Origin: B16-G9 sp964400655
Lineage (GTDB): Bacteria; Bacteroidota; Bacteroidia; Bacteroidales; F082
Assembly: GCA_964400655.1 (NCBI GenBank)
Contig: CAYNVN010000144.1
Span: forward strand, 1-13,644
Length of the DNA: 13,644 nucleotides
Reading direction: 5' to 3'
This document shows, in pieces, positions 1 to 6,557 of this stretch. Position numbers and translations under genes: made by a program. The notes under the pieces were generated by a model. That model was not told the DNA's origin and did no database searches. It was given only the letters and a program-made list of their open reading frames with translations. How positions within the stretch are numbered: the stretch's first letter is position 1; every line of letters starts with the position of its first letter.

Positions 1-5
1 TTGTT

Positions 6-23
6 ATTTGGTGCTTGTAATTT
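6..23 (+). repeat. 18-bp inverted repeat, left copy (intergenic word)
   Basis: The word atttggtgcttgtaattt lies 44 bases before the acyl-CoA dehydrogenase start. Its reverse complement, with one mismatch, sits immediately after that gene's stop codon (1853-1870), so the two copies bracket the gene. The window begins five bases upstream, so its relation to the preceding gene cannot be seen. Confidence 0.7.
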
Positions 24-67
24 AAAACCTTTTAAACAAGAAGAATTAACATAAATATAAATTAGTC

Positions 68-1852
68 ATGTCAGAAAACAAAGCACTTAAAGGCGGTGAA
101 TTCCTGATTAAGGAAACCAAAGCCCGGGATATTTTTATTCCTGAAGAATTTAATGAAGAACAGCAAATGATGGCGCAAACCTGCCGCGATTTCAACGAAA
201 CACAGGTGTTGCCCGTTATGGACAAGCTGGAACATCACGACCATGAAACCCTTACCAAATTATTAAAAGATGCCGGTGAACTGGGTTTGCTCGGCATATC
301 GTTACCCGAAGAGTATGAAGGTTTCGGTCAAAATTTTGTAACCTCCATGCTTACGGTGGAAGAGATGGGTAAAGGATTTAGCTTTGCCGTAGCTTACTCG
401 GCCCACACAGGCATCGGTACGTTGCCTATTTACTATTTCGGAACCGAAGAACAAAAGCAAAAATATCTTCCCAAACTGGCCACCGGCGAATATATCGGTG
501 CCTATGCTTTAACCGAGCCGGGAGCAGGTTCCGACCCCAACAACGGAAAAACCAAAGCGGTTCTTTCCGAAGATGGCAAACATTACATCCTTAACGGCGA
601 CAAAATGTGGATTACCAACGGTGGTGTAGCCGACCTGTTTATTGTTTTCGCCAAAATAGAAGACGACAAAAACCTCAGCGCTTTTATTGTTGAACGCGAC
701 ACCCCCGGATTTACCGTTGGTGAAGAAGAAGACAAAATGGGAATTCGCGGTTCATCCACTACCCAGATATTTTTCGACAACGCCAAAATACCTGTCGAAA
801 ACTTGTTGGGTGAAAGAAACAGCGGTTTCAAAATTGCCCTTTACATTTTAAACCTGGGCCGTATTAAACTTGCCGGAGCATGTGTGGGAGCCGGAAAAGC
901 AACCATCGATCTGGCCGTTCAGTATGCCAATGAACGCAAACAGTTCGGAACCAGTATTTCAAACTTCGGAGCCATTAAATACAAACTGGCCGAAATGGTA
1001 ATCCGCACTTTTGCCAACGAATCGTTAACCTATCGTGCCAGTCAAAACATTGATGATGCCATTGAAGCGTTAAAAGCCGAAGGAATGGACAAAGGCCGCG
1101 CTATGGTTGAAGGCATTCGTCAATATGCCATTGAGGCTTCCATTGCCAAAGTGTTTGGTTCCGAAGCATTGGATTATGTGGTGGACGAAGGTGTTCAAAT
1201 TCACGGAGGAATGGGCTATTCGGCCGAAATGCTGGTAGAACGCGCCTATCGCGATTCGCGTATTAACCGGATATTTGAAGGTACCAACGAAATTAACCGC
1301 ATGGTAACCGTTGGAGAACTCTTAAAACGGGGAATGAAAGGCGAAATCGACCTGCTTACTCCGGCCAAAGAGGTGGCTAAAGAACTGATGGGTATTCCCG
1401 ATTTCGGTAGTGTTTCGATGGATTATTTCGAAGAAAAACACAAGCTGGTGGTTAATTTCAAAAAAGCCATCTTAATGGTTGCTGGAGCCGCCCTTCAAAA
1501 GTACACCACCGAGTTCCAGAATGAACAGGAAATTTTGATGAATGTAGCCGATATGTTAATGTACACCTATGCGGCCGAATCGATGATGCTTAGAATTGAA
1601 AAACTCAACGGCATGTACGATGAAGAAAAGATGAAGTTGTACAAAAACATGCTGGACGTATTTATGTACGATACCGCAAGCCGTATAAACAAAATCGGTG
1701 TTGATGCCGTTAACTCTTTTGCCGAGGGCGATGAACGTCAGGCCATGCTGATGGGTATGAAACGTTTTACCAAGGTTAATCCTGTAAATGTTCGCGATGC
1801 CCGCCGCATGATTGCCGACAAACTGATTGAAGATAACAGATATAATTTTTAG
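68..1852 (+). CDS. Acyl-CoA dehydrogenase, VLCAD/ACAD9-like long form
   Basis: FAD-dependent flavoenzyme that should carry out the first step of beta-oxidation, forming the 2,3-double bond of acyl-CoA and passing electrons to electron-transfer flavoprotein. The 594-residue protein has the full family fold: N-terminal helical domain (about 28-140), beta domain with the FAD/substrate signature ALTEPGAGSD (147-156) and KMWITNGG (179-186), and C-terminal helical domain with QIHGGMGY (377-384) and RIFEGTNEINR (401-411). By family alignment E404 in the FEGTNEI motif is the likely catalytic base. About 180 extra residues follow the core; this extension is characteristic of VLCAD/ACAD9-type enzymes and is absent from the ~380-residue short and medium-chain enzymes, so a long-chain substrate is likely. 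ATG 68 is the only reasonable start and has no Shine-Dalgarno, as usual in Bacteroidota. It is followed by an acyl-CoA synthetase and an EMO-like oxidoreductase, which supports a catabolic role. Chain length is inferred. Confidence 0.95.
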   Translation: MSENKALKGGEFLIKETKARDIFIPEEFNEEQQMMAQTCRDFNETQVLPVMDKLEHHDHETLTKLLKDAGELGLLGISLPEEYEGFGQNFVTSMLTVEEMGKGFSFAVAYSAHTGIGTLPIYYFGTEEQKQKYLPKLATGEYIGAYALTEPGAGSDPNNGKTKAVLSEDGKHYILNGDKMWITNGGVADLFIVFAKIEDDKNLSAFIVERDTPGFTVGEEEDKMGIRGSSTTQIFFDNAKIPVENLLGERNSGFKIALYILNLGRIKLAGACVGAGKATIDLAVQYANERKQFGTSISNFGAIKYKLAEMVIRTFANESLTYRASQNIDDAIEALKAEGMDKGRAMVEGIRQYAIEASIAKVFGSEALDYVVDEGVQIHGGMGYSAEMLVERAYRDSRINRIFEGTNEINRMVTVGELLKRGMKGEIDLLTPAKEVAKELMGIPDFGSVSMDYFEEKHKLVVNFKKAILMVAGAALQKYTTEFQNEQEILMNVADMLMYTYAAESMMLRIEKLNGMYDEEKMKLYKNMLDVFMYDTASRINKIGVDAVNSFAEGDERQAMLMGMKRFTKVNPVNVRDARRMIADKLIEDNRYNF

Positions 1853-1870
1853 AAATTACAGGCACCAAAT
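1853..1870 (-). repeat. 18-bp inverted repeat, right copy
   Basis: Reverse complement of the 6-23 word with 17 of 18 bases matching. It starts at the base right after the acyl-CoA dehydrogenase stop codon and runs into the stem-loop at 1868-1933. Confidence 0.7.
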
Positions 1871-1933
1871 CACAAATTCCAAAACAACAGATAATCCGAA
1901 CGAAAACGAGAAGTTAGTTTTGAATTTGTGATT
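1868..1933 (+). terminator. Long AT-rich stem-loop, possible terminator
   Basis: The arm aatcacaaattccaaaac (1868-1885) is complementary to gttttgaatttgtgatt (1917-1933) with a single one-base bulge, giving a stem of about 17 pairs around a 31-base loop. A T-rich run follows within a few bases (about 1939-1950). It lies between the acyl-CoA dehydrogenase and the thioesterase-like gene and could end or attenuate transcription. The stem is AT-rich and the loop long, so termination is a guess; the arms are also members of the recurring intergenic word family. Confidence 0.4.
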
Positions 1934-1968
1934 CAGCGTTTAATTTTTTTAACGAACCAACCACAGTT

Positions 1969-2451
1969 ATGCCGAAGGGAGATAAAATAAGAAAAATGGC
2001 CTCAAACTCATGGGCAATGAAAATGTACATGTTAAAACATCTGCCCATGGGTGCACTGGCAGGGTTAAAGGTTGTTGAAATCGATAAACGGCATGCTGTG
2101 GTTACGGTTCCGTATAAACCGCTTAACAAAAACCCTTTCCGTTCAATCTATTTTGCAGTGTTAAGCATGGCCGCCGAGCTTTCATCGGGAATTTTAGCCA
2201 TGGCACTGGTAGCCGACAGTTCGGTCCCCGTTTCCATGCTGGTGTTAAATATGCAGGCCTCTTTCACCAAAAAAGCACGAACGCTCATCCGGTTCGAATG
2301 CCACGATGGTGATAAAATTGCCGATGCCGTAAACGAAAGCATTAAAACCGGAGAGGGAAAAACCGTTGAAGTTTCAACCACCGGCTACGACACCTCGGGC
2401 GATGTGGTAGCCACTTTTCAATTTACCTGGACCTTTAAACCGAAAAAATAA
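1969..2451 (+). CDS. DUF4442 hotdog-fold, thioesterase-like protein
   Basis: A 160-residue protein resembling the DUF4442 branch of the hotdog superfamily, many of whose members hydrolyse or bind acyl-CoA or acyl-ACP. The hotdog pattern is visible: a strand with VVEIDKRHAVVTVPY (about 35-49), the long central helix beginning near IYFAVLSMAAELSSGILA (about 61-78), and later strands covering ASFTKKARTLIRFECHDGD and the C-terminal VVATFQFTWTFK. No signal peptide or membrane segment is seen. ATG 1969 gives a normal length; ATG 1996 is a possible alternative. Only four bases separate its stop from the following acyl-CoA synthetase, implying co-transcription and probably translational coupling. An enzyme releasing or storing free acyl groups beside one that re-activates them would fit CoA-pool balancing, but substrate and activity are inferred. 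Confidence 0.8.
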   Translation: MPKGDKIRKMASNSWAMKMYMLKHLPMGALAGLKVVEIDKRHAVVTVPYKPLNKNPFRSIYFAVLSMAAELSSGILAMALVADSSVPVSMLVLNMQASFTKKARTLIRFECHDGDKIADAVNESIKTGEGKTVEVSTTGYDTSGDVVATFQFTWTFKPKK

Positions 2452-2455
2452 AACC

Positions 2456-4261
2456 ATGGAAGTAACCAGAACTTTTGATATTGTTGACCGGCTTTTGGAA
2501 AAATTTCCCCGCGAAGATGCCCTGTCCGTAAAACGAAACGGACAATGGGAAAAATTTTCAACACAGGATTATAAAGCAAATGTTGACAGGTTCAGCCTTG
2601 GGCTGCTTGCATCGGGTTTTAAAAAAGGCGATAAAATTGTAACCATTTCAAACAACCGGCCCGAATGGAATTTTATGGATATGGGGATGGCTCAGGTGGG
2701 AGTGGTTCATGTGCCCATCTACCCAAACAACGGTTTGCGTGAGTTTAAACATATTTTTGCCCATTCCGATGCAAGATGGATTATCGTTTCATCAAAAGAT
2801 TATTACAATAAGATTAAAAAAATTGCCGACCAAACCGACAACATCGAAAAGGTTTGGACAATTGATCATGTGGAAGGTGTACCCGATTTCCACGAAATCG
2901 TTGAACTTGGTAAACAAAACGAAAAAAAATACGGCGAAAAACTTCAACAGCTTAAAAACGAGATAAAACCCGACGATCTGGTTTCAATTATTTACACATC
3001 CGGAACCACCGGCCTTTCAAAAGGAGTGATGCTTTCGCACCGTAACTTTATCAGCAATGTGCAGGCCACCGAAAAAATATTACCGGTGGGCTACCCCGAT
3101 ACGGCACTGAGTTTTCTGCCGCTTTGCCATGTGCTTGAAAGGATGGTAAACTATCTGGTTCAATACAAAGGCATCAATGTTTATTATGCCGAAAGCATTG
3201 ATACCCTCGGCGAAAACCTGCTGGAAATAAAACCCAACGGATTTACAACGGTACCAAGGGTTCTGGAAAAACTTTACGATAAAATAATGCTGAAAGGCAA
3301 AGAGCTTACCGGTATTAAACGTAAACTTTTCTTCTGGGCGGTTGACCTTGGATTACGTTACGAAAACGACGGTTCCAACGGCTGGTGGTATTATAAACAA
3401 CTGGCCCTTGCCAACAAACTTATTTTCAGCAAATGGCGCGATGCACTCGGCGGAAATATTAAGGTGATTATTTCGGGTGGCGCTGCACTGCAACCTCGCC
3501 TGGCACGTATATTTAATGCAGCGGGAATTCCGGTAATGGAAGGTTACGGAATGACGGAAACTTCGCCGGTTATTTCGGTAAATCATCCCGACAAGATACG
3601 TTTCGGTACCGTGGGACCTGTTCTCGACAATGTGGAAGTGAAAATTGCCGATGACGGTGAAATACTGATGAAAGGCCCCAGCCAAATGCTCGGATATTAT
3701 AAAGACCCCGAAAAAACCCGCGAAACCATCGATAAAGAGGGATGGCTTCATACCGGTGATATTGGTGAGTTAAATAAAGAAAAAGTGCTGCGTATCACCG
3801 ACCGTAAAAAAGAGATCTTCAAGCTCACCACCGGAAAATATGTTGCTCCCCAACTGGTGGAAAATAAATTTAAAGAATCTCCTTTTATCGACCAGTTAAT
3901 GGTTGTGGGCGAAGGAGAAAAATTTGCCGCCGCTATTATCAGTCCCGATTTTGAAGTATTACACAAATGGGCTGCCAACAACAACATTACCTATCGCGAT
4001 AACGTTGACCTGATTGAAAATCCCGTAATTATTGAACGTTATCAAAAAGAGGTTGACCGCATTAATGCAACACTCGGCCGTCATCGTCAGGTAAAAAAGT
4101 TTGCCCTTACCTGTAAACCGTGGACTACCGATACCGGAGAGTTATCACCCACTTTAAAGCTAAAAAGAAAGCAGCTTAAAAAAACCTATAAAAAGAAATT
4201 GGATTATCTTTATGGCTATTCTGACGACCCCGGACATTTGGTGGTTAGAAGTAAAGAGTAA
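2456..4261 (+). CDS. Long-chain fatty acid-CoA ligase (AMP-forming)
   Basis: Adenylate-forming enzyme of the long-chain acyl-CoA synthetase class, activating fatty acids with ATP and CoA for degradation or lipid synthesis. All core motifs are present in its 601 residues: the phosphate-binding loop YTSGTTGLSKG (180-190), the acyl-adenylate motif GYGMTETSP (363-371), the ATP ribose-binding TGD (433-435), the hinge region RKKEIFKL (450-457), and the C-terminal ELSPTLKLKR segment (about 562-571) containing the likely catalytic lysine. Length and the KEIFKLTTGKYVAPQ stretch match the long-chain (FACL) subgroup better than acetate or short-chain ligases. No transmembrane segment is evident. The start at 2456 lies four bases after the thioesterase-like gene. 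Position between an acyl-CoA dehydrogenase and an EMO-like enzyme suggests it feeds beta-oxidation. A fadD-like role is likely, but the symbol is withheld because genomes of this phylum usually carry several paralogues. Confidence 0.95.
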   Translation: MEVTRTFDIVDRLLEKFPREDALSVKRNGQWEKFSTQDYKANVDRFSLGLLASGFKKGDKIVTISNNRPEWNFMDMGMAQVGVVHVPIYPNNGLREFKHIFAHSDARWIIVSSKDYYNKIKKIADQTDNIEKVWTIDHVEGVPDFHEIVELGKQNEKKYGEKLQQLKNEIKPDDLVSIIYTSGTTGLSKGVMLSHRNFISNVQATEKILPVGYPDTALSFLPLCHVLERMVNYLVQYKGINVYYAESIDTLGENLLEIKPNGFTTVPRVLEKLYDKIMLKGKELTGIKRKLFFWAVDLGLRYENDGSNGWWYYKQLALANKLIFSKWRDALGGNIKVIISGGAALQPRLARIFNAAGIPVMEGYGMTETSPVISVNHPDKIRFGTVGPVLDNVEVKIADDGEILMKGPSQMLGYYKDPEKTRETIDKEGWLHTGDIGELNKEKVLRITDRKKEIFKLTTGKYVAPQLVENKFKESPFIDQLMVVGEGEKFAAAIISPDFEVLHKWAANNNITYRDNVDLIENPVIIERYQKEVDRINATLGRHRQVKKFALTCKPWTTDTGELSPTLKLKRKQLKKTYKKKLDYLYGYSDDPGHLVVRSKE

Positions 4262-4407
4262 TTTGTAAATAAGTAAGTTATATGTTAATTGCGGAAATTG
4301 AGGCAAATAACAAAACGCTAAAACGTTTAGAAATAAAGAGGAAATAAGAATAATCTTACCATAACGCCTTTGCGGTAAAATTAAATAAATTAAAAACCAA
4401 ACAACCA
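4262..4407. other. Intergenic region before the EMO-like gene
   Basis: 146 bases of AT-rich sequence without a plausible gene. I see no GC-rich terminator hairpin and no clean TAnnTTTG box. There is a weak inverted pair ttacc/ggtaa around the sequence acgcctttgcgg near 4357-4380. Whether the EMO-like gene is co-transcribed with the upstream genes cannot be decided from sequence. Confidence 0.4.
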
Positions 4408-6486
4408 ATGGAAAAGCAGATTGTATTCCTTATCGTATTGCTCATCACGCTGGGCATTTTTGCATTTTCGATTTACCGTTATGTACAATTTTTTAAACTT
4501 ACCAAACCCAAAAAAATAGGCGACTGGGGAAAGCGCTTTAAAATGATGATTGAAATTGCTTTCCTGCAAAAGAAAATATTGCGCCGCCGTTGGGTAGGCT
4601 TGATGCACGCTCTGGTGTGGTGGGGATTTTTACTGATTCTGTTCGGAAGCATCGAAATGGTTATTGACGGCCTTTTCGGTACCGAAAAGATCTTTTCTTT
4701 TATGGGAGGATTTTACGATTTCCTTATGGCTTCAGGCGATATATCGGCACTGATTATTGCTTTTGCGGTAACAGCCTTCCTTATCCGCCGCCTGTTTATG
4801 CACATCAAACGCTTTTACGGCCCCGAGATGCGCAAAATCGATAAAATGGATGCCAATATCGCCCTCACCATTATTCTGCTTTTAATGTTGTCACTTATGG
4901 GAATGAACACCTTTTATCTGGTGTGGGCCAAACAATCGGGCCATGAAGTTTTAGGCTCTTATCCCGTAAGCAGCCATATTGCCGGTTATTTTTACGGCAT
5001 TCCCAACGAAACGGCCTGGTTCTGGTATCAGTTCAACTGGTGGACACATATCCTGCTGATATTCATCTTTGCCAACATCCTGCCCTATTCCAAACATTTC
5101 CATGTTTTTGTTTCGGTTCCCAATACCTTTGTGGGACGGTTGGAGCCTCTGGGTTATGTTGATAACATGGAAGACATCACCAAAGAGGTAAAAATGATGC
5201 TTGACCCCAATGCTGCTTTTGAAGAGCCTGCCGAAGGTGAAGATGACGCACCCGCACGTTTCGGTATAAAAGATATTGAAGATGTTACCTGGATCAATTA
5301 CATGAACTCGCTGGCCTGTACGCAGTGCGGGCGGTGTACCTCCGTTTGTCCGGCCAACATTACCGGTAAACTGCTTTCGCCGCGAAAGGTGATGATGGAT
5401 ACCCGTAAACGGATGAAAGAAAAAGGGCCCGGATTGATTAAAGATGCAGGTTACGACGATGGCAAAGCTTTGCTGGGCAGTTACCTTACCGAAGAGGAAC
5501 TTTGGGCATGTACGCTTTGTAACGCCTGTGCACAGGAGTGCCCCGTTAACATCAACCAACCCTCTGTTATTTTGGGTATCCGCCGTTATATGGTTATGGA
5601 AGAGTCAAAAGCTCCGTCGGGGTTAAACACCGTTTTTGCCAACATCGAAAACAACGGAGCCCCGTGGCAGTTTTCGCCTGAAGACAGGCTGCTCTGGGCC
5701 GAAGGGTTGGATGTGCCGGTAATGGCCGATGTGGTTGCCGAAGGTAAAAAACCCGAATATTTGCTTTGGGTAGGTTCGGCAGGTGCTTTTGACGACCGTT
5801 ACAAAAAAGTAATGCGCGAGTTTGTTAAAATACTGAACCACCTGAAAGTAGATTACGCCGTATTGGGTGTTGAAGAGTCGGACAGTGGTGATGTGGCCCG
5901 TCGTGCAGGTAACGAAATGCTTTTCCAAATGCAGGCACTTACCAATATTGAGGTGATGAACGCTTATGAAATAAAAAAAATCATCACCGCAGACCCGCAC
6001 GATTTTAATACCCTTAAAAACGAATACCCCGACCTTGGTGGCAAATACGAAGTTTTGCATCACACACAATTCCTGCAGCAAAAAATTGCTTCCGGAGAAC
6101 TGCATCTTGAAGGCGGCGATTTGAAAGGTAAAAAAATAACCTATCACGACCCCTGTTATCTGGGCCGCGCCAACGAAGAGTACGATGCTCCGCGTGAGGT
6201 GCTTAAAGCCATACCGGCCATGACCGTGGAAATGGAGCGTAACCGCAGTTTCGCCCTTTGTTGTGGTGCCGGTGGCGGACAAATGTTTAAAGAAGCCGAA
6301 AAAGGCGACAAAGAGATATTTATTGAGCGTACCGAAGAAGCCCTGCAAACCGGTGCCGACATCATTTGTACCGCCTGCCCCTTCTGTATGACCATGATGA
6401 CCGACGGTATTAAATACACCAACAAAGAGGAAGAGGTGAAAAACTACGACATCGCCGAACTGGTAAGCATGAGCATGGGGCTTTAG
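4408..6486 (+). CDS. EMO-like membrane Fe-S oxidoreductase (cytochrome b, 2x[4Fe-4S], two CCG domains, first degenerate)
   Basis: 692-residue fusion. The N-terminal part is a NarI/cytochrome b-like membrane domain with helices near 4-26, 63-86, 109-129, 150-173 and 208-227; H67, H214, H230 and H232 are candidate haem ligands. A soluble linker leads to a ferredoxin-type domain with two cluster motifs: C304/C307/C310/C314 and C368/C371/C374/C378. The C-terminal part, from about 450, is an HdrB/LutA-like pair of CCG domains. The second is intact (C583, C618-C619-G620, C657, C660). The first keeps its fold signatures (GAFDDRYKKV, GDVARRAGNE, FNTLKNEYPDLGG), but the cluster positions read S457, S491-D492, D529 and D532, so no cysteine remains. 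This architecture matches proteins proposed as ETF:(methyl)menaquinone oxidoreductases, moving electrons from acyl-CoA dehydrogenases via ETF to quinone, which the neighbours support. ETF partner and direction are inferred. It starts 146 bases after the acyl-CoA synthetase, so it may have its own promoter. Confidence 0.85.
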   Translation: MEKQIVFLIVLLITLGIFAFSIYRYVQFFKLTKPKKIGDWGKRFKMMIEIAFLQKKILRRRWVGLMHALVWWGFLLILFGSIEMVIDGLFGTEKIFSFMGGFYDFLMASGDISALIIAFAVTAFLIRRLFMHIKRFYGPEMRKIDKMDANIALTIILLLMLSLMGMNTFYLVWAKQSGHEVLGSYPVSSHIAGYFYGIPNETAWFWYQFNWWTHILLIFIFANILPYSKHFHVFVSVPNTFVGRLEPLGYVDNMEDITKEVKMMLDPNAAFEEPAEGEDDAPARFGIKDIEDVTWINYMNSLACTQCGRCTSVCPANITGKLLSPRKVMMDTRKRMKEKGPGLIKDAGYDDGKALLGSYLTEEELWACTLCNACAQECPVNINQPSVILGIRRYMVMEESKAPSGLNTVFANIENNGAPWQFSPEDRLLWAEGLDVPVMADVVAEGKKPEYLLWVGSAGAFDDRYKKVMREFVKILNHLKVDYAVLGVEESDSGDVARRAGNEMLFQMQALTNIEVMNAYEIKKIITADPHDFNTLKNEYPDLGGKYEVLHHTQFLQQKIASGELHLEGGDLKGKKITYHDPCYLGRANEEYDAPREVLKAIPAMTVEMERNRSFALCCGAGGGQMFKEAEKGDKEIFIERTEEALQTGADIICTACPFCMTMMTDGIKYTNKEEEVKNYDIAELVSMSMGL

Positions 6487-6509
6487 GTAATGTTGAGTGG
6501 TTTGAACTA

Positions 6510-6533
6510 TTCAAAGTTTGAGGTTTGGAAGTT
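6510..6533 (+). repeat. Intergenic word pair, copy 1
   Basis: Between the convergent EMO-like and secreted-protein genes lie two overlapping words: ttcaaagtttgagg (6510-6523) and ggtttggaagtt (6522-6533). The same two words recur exactly at 13116-13129 and 13106-13117, but in the opposite order. The short hairpin tttgaa-cta-ttcaaa (6501-6515) overlaps the first word. No strong terminator is seen between these convergent genes. Confidence 0.7.
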
Positions 6534-6557
6534 TAGTGAATATTTGCCCCTTTAACT

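Noticed and set aside
1..54. Possible tail of an upstream gene (open from base 1 to a stop at 52-54)
   Set aside because: The stretch contains the recurring intergenic word at 6-23, so a chance open frame is more likely than the end of a protein.
4951..5559. Open frame of 202 codons on the minus strand, opposite the membrane and ferredoxin region
   Set aside because: Antisense shadow; no domain signature and no independent start signal.
5623..6348. Open frame of 241 codons on the minus strand, opposite the EMO-like gene
   Set aside because: It lies fully antisense to a well-supported gene, its product is rich in Phe, His and Cys from reversed codons, and it shows no family motif. It is a shadow of the plus-strand coding bias.
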